This document shows positions 1 through 8,415 of a DNA stretch of 64,000 nucleotides, one piece after another. Position numbers and translations under genes: made by a program. Source of the DNA: Porphyrobacter sp. LM 6 (GTDB lineage Bacteria > Pseudomonadota > Alphaproteobacteria > Sphingomonadales > Sphingomonadaceae); the NCBI RefSeq assembly GCF_001720465.1, contig NZ_CP017113.1, forward strand, positions 62,001-126,000. Direction: 5' to 3'. The first letter of the stretch is position 1, and the number at the start of each line of letters is the position of its first letter. Under the pieces are notes generated by a model that had not been told where the DNA came from, made no database searches, and saw only the letters and a list, made by a program, of their open reading frames with translations.

Positions 1-125
1 CTCGGCTCGTTGGCCGAGGCCTTGACCGAGAGAGCCATGGCGGCACCTACGGGAGCCGGAGCAGCCGAAGCCACCGAGGGGGCAATGAGCGCAAGCGCGG
101 CAACTGCAGAAATCACGGTTTTCAT
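1..125 (-). CDS. Exported protein, N-terminal fragment (runs off left edge)
   Basis: Only the first 41 codons lie in the window. The ATG is at 125-123 on the minus strand. The protein begins MKTVISAVAALALIAPSVAS, a textbook Sec signal peptide: Lys at position 3, then a hydrophobic Ala/Leu/Ile core and an AxA-type cleavage site near SAAPA. What follows (Pro/Val/Ala-rich) is too short to assign a family. Upstream (bases 126-180) there is no coding continuity, so the start is plausible. The product is probably periplasmic or secreted; its function cannot be inferred. Confidence 0.6.
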   Translation of the reverse strand, partial: MKTVISAVAALALIAPSVASAAPAPVGAAMALSVKASANEP

Positions 126-1016
126 TCTAAGCTCCATTCGTACAAGTTGTGACTGCGGCAGTTTCACTCAAAAGTCAAGCCCCTACGGGAAGGCACTGAG
201 GCCGCCGAGGCGGCGCGTCTGCCGCGTGTGACCGCAGTAATGAAAACCCCATGCGGCCGATGACGTCCTCGCGAGCCTTCGAGGGGGTCGACAAACCGAC
301 CGCGAAGTGGATCACCACGACGCCGCGAGCCGGCCAAGGTCATGCGCGCCGCGCCCTGCCCTCAAGGCTGACAAGCTACCGCACAGTGGGTGCCGACGCA
401 TGGGCAGCCACTGCTGTCTGGCCAAATTGGCGACCACTATCCCGCTCCGTAGAGCCTAGACCATGGGCACCTATGCCCTACCCCTCCGAACGGTTACCTT
501 TACCTTCGTGAAGATGAGTGGGGCGGTCAAGGCCAGGCCGCCAGTTCTCAGACAGAAACGAGTGCCTTGCCCCACGCCCTGCCCACAACGGCCCAGAAGG
601 GAAGGCGTGACCGCCGACTTTCGAGACCCTCCGCCATCGAGTTCGCCGCACATCAGAGAGAGGGTAGAAGGACTTCGCTTGAAGAAACTCACTCGTGAGG
701 CGCACCTCCTGATGCCAGAGATCCCGGCAACTGGCGAGGAGATCCGCTTGCATCAGAACATGGCGTTTGACCATGGCGGCTATGCTGCGGCGGGCGCCAG
801 ATCTTTCAACCGCCTCGGCCTCCTCCAGTTCCCCTCGCTTCAGTAGAATTTACCCCAATCCCGGCTCTTTCGCAGCCAGGCGCCGGATTAAGGTGAGCTC
901 GCCCGCCTCGCGGCTCGGCTAGGGCAGCCGAGAATGGCGAACACGGAGGGACGATCGGCACTGGCCACCGCGCCAGCCTCACCGCCAAGTCGGCCGATCA
1001 GGCGAGGCGCGCCGCA

Positions 1017-1241
1017 TCATTCTGCCGTCCACACTCCCTTGGACACGCGCCGCATCGGCGTGCCGCACCAGCGGCACTGCGAGTGCCACGCCCCGTCGCG
1101 CCAACGCGCCGCGCCGTTATTGGCGTCATGATTACCCTTGCGGCAGGCCACCGCGGATCCCCACAATGACCGCCACACGCGCACAAGCCAGCCCACCAGC
1201 CCGCGGCCACTCCGCGAGTGCCTTGATCGCCGCGAACTCAT
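1017..1241 (-). CDS. Small hypothetical protein with a CxxC motif
   Basis: This is a 74-codon frame starting at ATG 1241. The N-terminal third is basic and Ser/Arg-rich. The middle is Trp-rich (VGWLVRVWRSLW), and the C-terminus is HSQCRWCGTPMRRVSKGVW, a short CxxC element of the kind found in small zinc-ribbon-like proteins. The composition (Trp, Cys, Gly) is more protein-like than the other frames in this interval. There is no clear Shine-Dalgarno, and a GTG about 14 codons in could be the real start. It has no partner gene. The call is tentative; no function is proposed. Confidence 0.35.
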   Translation of the reverse strand: MSSRRSRHSRSGRGLVGWLVRVWRSLWGSAVACRKGNHDANNGAARWRDGAWHSQCRWCGTPMRRVSKGVWTAE

Positions 1242-1489
1242 GAGTTTTCAGATCCAGGGGGAAGCAGGGTACTCGACCCCAGGCGGGCGCACCCGCGTGC
1301 GTCAAACCGAAACTCTGTCACGCTCGGGCACTCGCCGCTTTGCCAATGTTCTGACTGACAGACCATCAAGAGACTAAATCCCAAAAGGTGGGGCCCCGCA
1401 GTGGGCCCCAAAGCTTTGCGCCGCAAAAGTACGAAACGGATCCACTCGACATTACATCTTTATGTTATACCATTCACCCGGACGGCACA

Positions 1490-1507
1490 GCTTTCATATA
1501 TGAAAGC
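1490..1507. promoter_or_regulatory. 18-bp perfect palindrome (operator-like)
   Basis: GCTTTCATATATGAAAGC is perfectly self-complementary. It sits about 570 bp upstream of the NusG-like gene. Its core TTTCAT-AT-ATGAAA matches the core of a second site at 7981-7996, TTTCAT-AA-ATGAAA, upstream of the MarR-like gene. The shared core suggests a common dimeric DNA-binding protein; which one is unknown. Confidence 0.4.
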
Positions 1508-2073
1508 ACCTTCCTGGGGGCCACTATCTTTATCACTGATGCCCCCTTAACCACGAGCATGGCCGGCCGGACCCCAAGGCCGGTTGAACAGAATTCTGAC
1601 GCCGCGGAACGGACGTGTTAGTGAGCACTGGAAGCAAGCCATATCCGAGTGTTTTGTCGGTCGACGCCCAGAATGTATTCTCGCCTGGCGACGCGCACCT
1701 GCAGTCTGCCCAGATCTATCGTGGAGTAGGCGCGAGCCAGCCCACGATATCAAGCCGACTGGGTCAGCTCGGCGCGCCAAGCGCCCGATCACGGCAGATC
1801 AAGCATTTACGCTGGACCACTCCTCAATGTGGCTGTTGGTGGACACGGCCGCCATTGAGCTGGTACACGAGCTTACAATCATTTTTGAAAGTTTCGCTCG
1901 GCCGTGGGCTGGGCTATCCAAATCCGCCGCAACCTCGTGGCAGGCGGCAACACCTAAGGCTTAATCCTCTCGCGACAATCGACGTGTTTATGGAACGCCC
2001 TACCGCACCAGAGGTGGCGACTGTGCCTCCGGGATCGCTTTGATTTAGGCAATGAATGATAAGGGTTCTTACA

Positions 2074-2628
2074 ATGCACCCCGCGGCCCGACTCGAACAC
2101 GCCAAGCCCAACGCGCAGCCGCGCGATCGTGTCAGCGCATGGTTTGCAGTTCAAGCCAAGCCGAATGCCGCGCATATCGCCGAGCGCAATCTGGTGCGTC
2201 AGGGCTTTGACGTCTTCCTCCCCCTCGAGCGTTATGCCCTGCGCCGGGGACGCAACCTTGTCTCAGCCTCTCGCCCGTATTTTGCGGGCTACATGTTCGT
2301 CGGATTTGACCCCCAGCACGCACCGTGGCGGGTCATTCGCTCGACTTACGGGGTCGCTCGCCTGGTCAGCTTCGGCGGAAGTCCGGCGCCAGTCGCACCG
2401 GAGCTGGTCACCGAACTAATGCGGATGTGCGACGAAGACGGCATCATGCGCCCCCGCCTCGACGCCCGAACTGGCGACCGTGTCATGGTTGCAGACGGGC
2501 CCTTCGCGGGCTTTGTCGGACGGCTTGATGCGGTCGGTCCCAATGAGCGAGCGTGGCTCCTTCTTGATATCATGGGTAAGGCGACACGTGTGTCGATTGC
2601 CGTCGCAGACCTCCGACGTGCGAGCTGA
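2074..2628 (+). CDS. NusG/RfaH-like transcription antitermination protein
   Basis: This 184-aa protein belongs to the NusG superfamily. An NGN domain spans about residues 20-115 (WFAVQAKPNAAHIAERNL, then YFAGYMFVGFDP and a conserved IRSTYGVARLV). A C-terminal KOW-like segment lies at about 130-180 (TGDRVMVADGPFAGFVGRL). Specialised NusG paralogues (RfaH, UpxY, LoaP types) bind RNA polymerase and allow read-through of long polysaccharide operons. The sugar transferase that follows fits such a role. The ATG at 2074 is chosen over an in-frame ATG at 2056 because AAGGG lies 8 nt upstream of it. It is not the housekeeping nusG, which usually sits with secE/rplK. Its target operon is not visible in the window. 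Confidence 0.85.
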   Translation: MHPAARLEHAKPNAQPRDRVSAWFAVQAKPNAAHIAERNLVRQGFDVFLPLERYALRRGRNLVSASRPYFAGYMFVGFDPQHAPWRVIRSTYGVARLVSFGGSPAPVAPELVTELMRMCDEDGIMRPRLDARTGDRVMVADGPFAGFVGRLDAVGPNERAWLLLDIMGKATRVSIAVADLRRAS

Positions 2629-2920
2629 GCCATGAAGCAGATGAGAGTTGTCCCTCGCCGCATAGTTGTAGCGGACGCGCCAAAGAGCGCCTGCCGCCCT
2701 ATCTCCAGTCATTGGGCTTCACGGCTTCGTCGGATACACCCCCAAGCTGGCGCCTGCGGTTATGCTGGCCGCAATGCCGCGCGATGCGCCTGCTGGGTTG
2801 TGGCCTGATGACTTGTGGAAGTCCCGCCGCCCTGACCAGCAGCACCGTGCGGGTCTTTTTGTCGCCTCGCGGCCCAAGTGATCTGCGCCCCCGCACATCC
2901 TTGAGGGCGGGCGCGGTCAC

Positions 2921-4225
2921 ATGAGAGCCCTCCAGACCAAGGCCGCATCGGCATCCCCCACGCCCTCCGGATCGGGCCTGCTGGAGGTTGCCGCCTATCT
3001 GCTGGTCGGCATTGTCTTGCCTGCGGCTGCATGGTCACTGGCCCTGTCCATTCCCGTGTCGCAGGCACTTCATGATGGCTGGATTGCGCAGATAACCGCA
3101 TCAAACTTGGCAATTTGTTACACGCTCAGGCAACTGCGGAGTTACGCAAAGACGCGCCTGCTTTCCTATGTGATCCCGGTGAACGCTATCGTGTTCGGGG
3201 CCGTCTTCACTGTAAACTCTCTGGCGCGCACTGAAACCTCTTGGTCTCTCTTCCTCGCCTGCGGATTTTTTACGCTTGCCGTCAGTTACTTGAACACCAT
3301 TCGCTTGCGCCGCATCAGCAATATCTCGCGCGACTACGTAATCCCCGGCGGAGAAGTCGGAAACATACTCGGGCGGCGCGGATTTACCGAGTTGCGCAGC
3401 CCGTCGCAGCTTGAGCAGCTGATCGCCGACCAGGAGATTGCTGGCGCAGTCGTGGCAGATCTTCACCACGACCTCTCGCCAGAGTGGGAGCGGGCCATCG
3501 CACGCGCCGCACTCAAAGGTATTCCCGTTTATCACTATCGCCTCATCGAGGAAGAGCTGACGGGAGAGGTCCGCATCTCGCACCTGCGCGAGAATGACCT
3601 CGGCTCCCTGATGCCCAACCTGCCCTACCGTAAGGCGAAGCGACTTATTGACGTCGTTGCTGCGGTAGTTCTGGCGCCATTTCTGCTGACCTTAATGGCC
3701 CTGATCGCGCTACTCATCCGGCTTGATGGCCCAGGCCCTATCTTCTTCCGGCAGGAGCGGCTCGGCTATCGGGGGGAATTCTTCACCATGGTGAAGTTTC
3801 GCACGATGCGGGAACGTGAAGTCGAAGACGATGAACACGCCCGCCGCGACGATGCCATCACGCGCAGCGACGATAGCCGCGTAACCCGCATCGGGAAAAT
3901 CCTTCGCAAGACGCGCATGGATGAATTGCCGCAGGTTTGGAACATTCTCAGGGGCGAAATGAGCTGGATAGGCCCTCGGCCCGAAGCTCGCGCACTCGCC
4001 CGGTGGTACCAGGCTGAGATCCCCTTCTACGACTACAGGCATATCGTTCGCCCGGGCATCACCGGGTGGGCGCAGGTCAATCAGGGCCATGTCGCAGAAC
4101 TCGACGCGGTGCACACCAAGCTTCGCCTTGACTTCTACTACGTGAAGAACCTCTCCCTGTGGCTTGATGTCCTTATCGCCCTGAAGACGCTGCGCGTGGT
4201 TTTTGGCGGGATCGGCGCGAAGTAG
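2921..4225 (+). CDS. Polyprenyl-phosphate sugar-1-phosphate transferase (exopolysaccharide initiation)
   Basis: This 434-aa membrane protein has hydrophobic segments near residues 22-43, 83-100 and 106-124 and a re-entrant helix at about 242-267. The bacterial sugar transferase domain (WbaP/ExoY/PssY type) runs from about 238 to the end. Diagnostic blocks are KRLIDV, GPIFFRQERLG, KFRTM, TRMDELPQVWN, MSWIGPRPE and PGITGWAQVNQG. Such enzymes transfer a hexose-1-phosphate from a UDP-sugar to undecaprenyl phosphate, the first step of exopolysaccharide or O-antigen assembly at the inner membrane. The NusG-like gene lies 292 bp upstream on the same strand. No glycosyltransferases, Wzx/Wzy or Wza/Wzc genes follow, so the transferase is isolated from a complete cluster here. 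A GAGGG about 13 nt before the ATG is a weak SD. Confidence 0.9.
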   Translation: MRALQTKAASASPTPSGSGLLEVAAYLLVGIVLPAAAWSLALSIPVSQALHDGWIAQITASNLAICYTLRQLRSYAKTRLLSYVIPVNAIVFGAVFTVNSLARTETSWSLFLACGFFTLAVSYLNTIRLRRISNISRDYVIPGGEVGNILGRRGFTELRSPSQLEQLIADQEIAGAVVADLHHDLSPEWERAIARAALKGIPVYHYRLIEEELTGEVRISHLRENDLGSLMPNLPYRKAKRLIDVVAAVVLAPFLLTLMALIALLIRLDGPGPIFFRQERLGYRGEFFTMVKFRTMREREVEDDEHARRDDAITRSDDSRVTRIGKILRKTRMDELPQVWNILRGEMSWIGPRPEARALARWYQAEIPFYDYRHIVRPGITGWAQVNQGHVAELDAVHTKLRLDFYYVKNLSLWLDVLIALKTLRVVFGGIGAK

Positions 4226-4668
4226 CAGTCTACCTGGCCCAATCGGCGGCAGACACCGGCATCCAAAAAGCAATGACGGCCAATCCCGAACTCCGATAAA
4301 CGTATTGGCTTTCCGAGAGGCAGGTCTCAGCGCCCACGGATCGAGCCGAGCGCGCAGACCGGTGGCCGGAGCGTCAGGCCACTACCGAGATTGCGGTGCC
4401 ACTCTAAGGCATAAGCGCCTAGCTGCGCAGCTGGGATAGCATAGTCAGGCTGCCCCTTGCGCGGATAGCATCGCCGAACCCCAAAGAAATCCCCCAGCCT
4501 GTGATTGCATTTTCAGCCCTCACTTCCACTCCGACTGGCCAGATTTCTCGATTTGCGAGTGCGGTAAATCGATTGCCCAAAAGGTGTTTATGCGCCAGAC
4601 GGTGGATTGTCGTCGCTCGTCCCGCTACATACCTGGGGCACCCTCTCAGCAGAACCTGATACCCCACC
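4226..4668. other. Intergenic interval, no gene seen
   Basis: These 443 bases lie between the sugar transferase and the phosphatase gene. No frame with family similarity, tRNA or convincing terminator was found. The sequence becomes more AT-rich towards its 3' end and presumably carries the promoter of the phosphatase gene, although no clear -35/-10 pair stands out. Confidence 0.45.
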
Positions 4669-5442
4669 ATGGCGAGCATTTTGAAAAAGTGGTTTGCTCG
4701 AGCGCCAGCAAAGCCAGTTTATAGAATTCCGGCTGGAGAACGCGTCTACGCTGTTGGCGACATTCATGGCCGTCTCGATCTGTTTGAGCGACTGATTGAA
4801 CAAGTCGAGGCTGACGATAAAGCAAGGCCTAGCGCCAATACGACAATTATATTGTTGGGAGATCTTGTCGATCGCGGGCCGGATAGCGCGGGGGTGATCG
4901 ATGCCGCCATCAAACTTGGCGCCAGGCGACATCTACGCACCTTATGCGGGAACCACGAGGAGATGTTCCTAAAGTGCCTCGAGGACGATAGGTACGTAAG
5001 GCCCTTTCTATCCCACGGTGGACGCGAAACCGTCCTGTCATACCTAGAGGACCCAAGCGAGTATAATCGCCTGACCTTTGAGGAGGTAAGACAGCGCTTG
5101 CTTGCCGCGCTGCCAGCCGAGCACCGCCGGTTCCTTGAAAACTTGGAAGATAAGATCACCGTGGGTGACTACCTATTTGTGCATGCGGGGGTGAGGCCGG
5201 GGGTAGATCTCCAAGATCAGACGTTGGCGGACCTGCGGTGGATTAGGGAGCCGTTCCTCAGCTCCCGCCCAACTAGCGCGTCCTGCGTCATTCATGGGCA
5301 CACCGTCACCGCCCAGCCAGACGTTCAAGTCGGGCGGATAGGAATTGACACCGGCGCATATCAATCGGGCCGATTGACTGCCTTAGGCCTAGAGGGTGAC
5401 GCGCGCTGGTTCCTGTCGGCTGAAGCTGACCAAAAGGCTTGA
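4669..5442 (+). CDS. PPP-family metallophosphoesterase (serine/threonine phosphatase or ApaH-like)
   Basis: This 257-aa cytosolic protein has the complete PPP metal-site signature: GDIHG at residues 30-34, GDLVDRG at 64-70, GNHE at 94-97, VHAG at 171-174 and HGHT at 209-212. These residues coordinate two metal ions for phosphoester hydrolysis. The length and motif spacing match bacterial PrpA/PrpB-like serine/threonine phosphatases, which also overlap with diadenosine tetraphosphatases, so the substrate is uncertain. It follows the polysaccharide transferase on the same strand but 443 bp away, so co-transcription is doubtful. Codon usage is less GC3-biased than in the housekeeping genes further right, consistent with an accessory region. 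ATG 4669 has no strong SD. Confidence 0.85.
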   Translation: MASILKKWFARAPAKPVYRIPAGERVYAVGDIHGRLDLFERLIEQVEADDKARPSANTTIILLGDLVDRGPDSAGVIDAAIKLGARRHLRTLCGNHEEMFLKCLEDDRYVRPFLSHGGRETVLSYLEDPSEYNRLTFEEVRQRLLAALPAEHRRFLENLEDKITVGDYLFVHAGVRPGVDLQDQTLADLRWIREPFLSSRPTSASCVIHGHTVTAQPDVQVGRIGIDTGAYQSGRLTALGLEGDARWFLSAEADQKA

Positions 5443-5479
5443 GACTACAGAGCTTGAATAACGCAATCGTGCGGAGGAG

Positions 5480-5715
5480 AATTATGGTGTCGCGGGGGGG
5501 ATGGCTCCGGCGGATGACGCGCCTTTAGATCGTCTTGTGTGGGCCATGATCCGACCGGCGCATCACGCCAGCGCAGCCCGTTCCTCATCACGAAGACGAT
5601 GCCCCTCACAGTCGGCCGATCATCGACCCGCGGGATGCCGTGCGGCAATCGTAATGCGGCTCAATCCTGCGCATCGGAGCCCCGCCCCACAGCCAGACTT
5701 CAGGCCACAGCGGCG
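5480..5715 (-). pseudogene. Decayed IS5-type transposase fragment
   Basis: Minus-strand translation gives pieces of an IS5/IS1031-type transposase N-terminus spread over three frames. MRRIEPHY is in one frame, HGIPRVDDRPTVRGIVFVM and RNGLRWRDAP are in a second, and GPHKTI, then a stop, then RRVIRRS in the third. In intact relatives these read continuously as RIEPxFP, GxPRVDDRR, GIVxVxRNGLRWRDAP, YGPHKTIYNRF. Two frameshifts and a TAA where Tyr is expected show it is dead. The rest of the transposase (DDE domain) and clear terminal repeats are missing. It marks past insertion-sequence activity in this accessory stretch. Confidence 0.75.
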
Positions 5716-5965
5716 CCTCCTCAGCCCCGCCATTGGAGCCGAAGGCGCACGAAACACAATAAAATCAATCTCCTGCGTAAGCGATTTGATGGGCCCTGAG
5801 CCCAGTCTTGAGAGCCGGATCCGGGCAAATTCACAATCACGAGCCGCTGCTTTTTGTCAGGCGCCTGTTGGTTTGCGGCAAAACTTCAGTAAATCTTTAG
5901 GTTGCCTAGGCATCTCCCACCCGCATAGGCTAAAAAACGAACCAATATCTTGGGAGGTAAACCTT

Positions 5966-7090
5966 ATGACCAGACAATTTATCGCAATCGTGGCATCCTT
6001 GCCGCTGTTGGCACTGGCCGCACCCGCGAGCGCGCAAAGGCCGGGCGACAAGATCCCCGGCAGCTACATTTGCGTCTTCGACGGCACGATCACGGCAGGA
6101 CAGGTGCCTGCAGCCGCGCAGAAGGCTGCTGAGGCTGGCGGCGGACGGGTCACTCACGTCTACACCAAGGCTCTCCGGGGCTTTGCGGTGAATGCCTCGG
6201 CGCAGGGCCTGGCCAACATGCGCGCGAAGAGCCGCTCGATCCGCTATTGCGAACAGGATCAGGTGGTCATGACGTCCCAGAAGAAGGGGGGAGGCACCAC
6301 GACACCCCAGCCGGCTGAGACTAGGCCATGGGGGATCGACCGCGTGAATGGCGGCCGTGCGGGCACTTTTGCGACCGCGTGGATCATCGACACCGGGATC
6401 CAGCTGAACCACCCCGACCTGAGGGTAGACACTCAGCGCTCGGTCAGCTTCGTCAGCGACAGGTCACCCAACGACGCCAATGGCCACGGCACCCATGTGG
6501 CGGGAACCGTTGCCGCTATCGACAATGAGATTGGCGTAATCGGCGTCGCACCTGGCGCGTTGGTCGTAGCCATACGTGTGCTCGACCGAAGCGGTTCGGG
6601 CAGCAATTCGGGCGTAATCGCGGGCGTCGATCACGTCGCCCAGAACGGCCGCGCAGGCGATGTCGCCAACATGAGCCTCGGCGGCGGGGCGAGTTCGGCG
6701 CTCGATACGGCGGTGATCAACGCTGCGGCGACAGGTGTGCGCTTCGTGATTGCTGCCGGCAACAGCGCGGCCAATGCTGGGAATTACTCGCCAGCCCGCG
6801 CCAACGGAGCCAACATCTACACCGTGTCCTCCTTCGACAGCAATGGCAACTTGTCGAGCTTCTCGAATTTCGGCAATCCTCCCATCGACTTCAGCGAGCC
6901 CGGCTCCAATATCAATTCTACCTGGATCGGAAGCGGCTACAGGGCGATCTCGGGGACCTCGATGGCCGCGCCGCACCTCGCCGGCATCCTGCTGCAGGTA
7001 GGGGCGAACGGTGTGGTCGGCAATGGCGGCCAGATCAACTTCGACAAGGACCCCATCCGCGACACGATCGGCGTCGTTCCCGCCCCCTGA
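5966..7090 (+). CDS. Secreted subtilisin-like (S8) serine protease
   Basis: This 374-aa preproprotein has a Sec signal peptide over residues 1-23 (core [16 protein letters not shown]) and a short I9-like propeptide region at about 30-100. The peptidase S8 domain holds the catalytic triad: Asp142 (IIDTGI), His174 (GHGTHVAG) and Ser332 ([11 protein letters not shown]). The oxyanion Asn is Asn266 (AAGNS). The domain arrangement resembles proteinase K/thermitase-type secreted proteases. The frame is open far upstream, but ATG 5966 is chosen because GGGAGG lies 8 nt before it and a proper signal peptide starts there. It is transcribed alone and followed by a strong hairpin at 7108-7138. The substrate is unknown; general extracellular or periplasmic proteolysis is likely. 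Confidence 0.92.
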   Translation: MTRQFIAIVASLPLLALAAPASAQRPGDKIPGSYICVFDGTITAGQVPAAAQKAAEAGGGRVTHVYTKALRGFAVNASAQGLANMRAKSRSIRYCEQDQVVMTSQKKGGGTTTPQPAETRPWGIDRVNGGRAGTFATAWIIDTGIQLNHPDLRVDTQRSVSFVSDRSPNDANGHGTHVAGTVAAIDNEIGVIGVAPGALVVAIRVLDRSGSGSNSGVIAGVDHVAQNGRAGDVANMSLGGGASSALDTAVINAAATGVRFVIAAGNSAANAGNYSPARANGANIYTVSSFDSNGNLSSFSNFGNPPIDFSEPGSNINSTWIGSGYRAISGTSMAAPHLAGILLQVGANGVVGNGGQINFDKDPIRDTIGVVPAP

Positions 7091-7107
7091 CGGCGCGCGA
7101 CATTAAG

Positions 7108-7138
7108 CCGAAGCGCAGCGCCAGGCGCTGCGCTTCGG
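7108..7138 (+). terminator. Strong hairpin, probable terminator of the subtilase gene
   Basis: Arms CCGAAGCGCAGCGC (7108-7121) and GCGCTGCGCTTCGG (7125-7138) pair perfectly over 14 bp with a 3-nt loop, 17 nt after the subtilase stop. A TTTTT run follows only 10 nt later, so it is an imperfect intrinsic terminator. Confidence 0.6.
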
Positions 7139-7980
7139 TAGCCGGCGGTTTTTCCACGCGCCGCCTGGGGCAGTTTTGGGCAGTCGCCCGCCCCAATTGC
7201 GCGCCCTAGATCTTGGGGTCCCATACGGCCTCGCGCGTTGACGCCTGTGCGGCGACTGTGCTGATCAGGCGCCACTCGAGCGCGCGCTTGTCGCACTGCC
7301 GCTGCGCTGCGTGAGCGCCCTTCACAATTTCGGCGCAATCCAGGCGCGTCGGGTCGCCCTCCCGTCCCCGGCCCCCGTCCCTTGACGCACTACGCCTCAT
7401 GGTCGTGCGCGTGGCGAGTGGCCACTCTCCCCTGGCGCCAGACGGCCGGCACTTGCATCACCTGCCAGACGAGGCGATCGGGCTGGCGGAGGGCCTGGGC
7501 CGTCTATATGACGATGGTGGCCACGCCCATCGGGGCCCACCACTCAGCCTGCGCCTATGGCGCGCACATCATCAGCCTCGCGAGCCTAGCCTACGCGCTT
7601 GGGGCGCGCGCCTCGGCTCGCGCCGCCCCCAGCGGATAAACTGCGCCGAATTGATGTCAGCCGCCGGCATTGGCAAACCCGCCGCCCGAACGGCTCGCAA
7701 TAGCGGCAGGCGTGCCGGATTGAACTATGCTGCCTCGGGTCGCCCGCCATCGGCGAGGAAAGGCAGGCCCTTCACTGGGCCACAGTTCGCAGGCGTCTGG
7801 CGGAGTTCATCGCGATGCTGGCGAGGTGTCCGGATACCGCGTATGCTCGGATTACGGCGAAAAGTCCCCAGCCCCCGAGAGGGGGGCTGGGTAGTTATGG
7901 AGGCGGCAGATAGCCACATGGCGCCTGCCTCTCGGGTCGCGTACGGGCCACTAGCGTGGAGGAATGTGCCTGGCAATATG
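7139..7980. other. Gene-poor interval before the MarR-like gene
   Basis: No convincing gene is seen in roughly 840 bases. The longest plus-strand frame (7399-7989) is rich in Arg/His/Pro with no motif. The minus-strand frame 7400-7206 (ending AQASTREAVWDPKI) has a more natural composition for its last 45 residues, but no ribosome-binding site and no recognised family. A hairpin of CCCCAGCCCCC/GGGGGGCTGGG type sits near 7868-7890. The stretch may be eroded accessory DNA. Confidence 0.4.
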
Positions 7981-7996
7981 TTTTCATAAATGAAAA
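7981..7996. promoter_or_regulatory. Operator-like palindrome upstream of the MarR-like gene
   Basis: TTTTCAT-AA-ATGAAAA has 7-bp inverted arms around a 2-nt centre. It is 63 bp upstream of the GTG start of the MarR-like gene and overlaps a possible upstream ATG (7990). MarR-type proteins commonly autoregulate through such palindromes, so autoregulation is a reasonable inference. The same core occurs at 1490-1507. Confidence 0.45.
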
Positions 7997-8058
7997 AATC
8001 GACTGCCGCCGTCATCGAGCGTATTGACAGTTCCAGGTGCGGCTGAGAGTTTCTTGCG

Positions 8059-8415
8059 GTGATTGACGGGCCCCTGCACATAAGGCTGCTTAACCTCCTC
8101 AGCGCCATCAGCGCCCTGTCCCCCTTTGGCGTGATGAGCGCAGAGGAGGAGCAGCTCCTGAGGATCCTGCTGGTCCGCTGGCATGAGGCTCGTGACATCT
8201 CTGTCGGTGAGATAATGCGGGACATGACGGACGTGTCAGGTGCGACGGCCTACAGGCGGATTATCAGCCTACGCGACAAGGGCTTGATCACGCTGCGCGC
8301 CCATCAAACTGACAGGCGTGTAAAGTTAATTGATCCCGCCCCCCTGGCTTTGGATTACGGAGAACGCATCAGCCTGGCTCTTGAGGGACTGATCGTGGAG
8401 AGACGCGGCAAGTGA
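8059..8415 (+). CDS. MarR-like winged-helix regulator
   Basis: This 118-aa protein looks like an all-helical N-terminus followed by a winged helix. The HTH region is about residues 50-85 (ISVGEIMRDMTDVSGATAYRRIISLRDKGLI), then a wing (LRAHQTDRRVKLIDPAP) typical of MarR-family repressors. The start is GTG 8059 with GAGAG about 10 nt upstream. The same frame is open further upstream from ATG 7990 except for a single TGA at 8044, so the gene may have lost its first 23 codons or the upstream ATG may be irrelevant. Its end overlaps the start of the membrane protein gene by 4 nt, implying translational coupling. Ligand and targets are unknown. Confidence 0.7.
   Translation: MIDGPLHIRLLNLLSAISALSPFGVMSAEEEQLLRILLVRWHEARDISVGEIMRDMTDVSGATAYRRIISLRDKGLITLRAHQTDRRVKLIDPAPLALDYGERISLALEGLIVERRGK

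Larger units (their letters stand above)
126..2073. other. Gene-poor 1.9-kb interval
   Basis: Apart from one possible small minus-strand gene (1017-1241) I recognise no protein here. Several open frames exist on both strands, but they lack ribosome-binding sites, family motifs and the strong codon bias of the neighbouring genes, so I treat them as chance frames in GC-rich DNA. A GC-rich hairpin (GGGGCCCC, 7-nt spacer, GGGCCCC) lies at about 1391-1411 and an 18-bp perfect palindrome at 1490-1507. A short stretch near 1725-1775 reads like a LysR helix-turn-helix (ASQPTISSRLGQL) but has no LysR context. The interval looks like eroded accessory DNA upstream of the polysaccharide genes. Confidence 0.5.

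Noticed and set aside
463-846. A 127-codon plus-strand frame and opposite minus-strand frames at the left end
   Set aside because: No family motif or SD; several overlapping frames on both strands are equally long, typical of noncoding GC-rich DNA.
1615-2043. A frame with a LysR-like HTH stretch (ASQPTISSRLGQL)
   Set aside because: Only about 15 residues fit; the rest lacks any LysR substrate domain or upstream N-terminus, so a regulator or relic cannot be supported.
2632-2805. Small frame starting right after the NusG-like gene (ATG 2632)
   Set aside because: 58 codons without motif, Cys/Arg-rich and not conserved-looking; no SD separate from the upstream stop.
7399-7989. A 196-codon plus-strand frame before the MarR-like gene
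   Set aside because: Composition (Arg/His/Pro/Gly), no SD and no recognised motif; likely chance frame.
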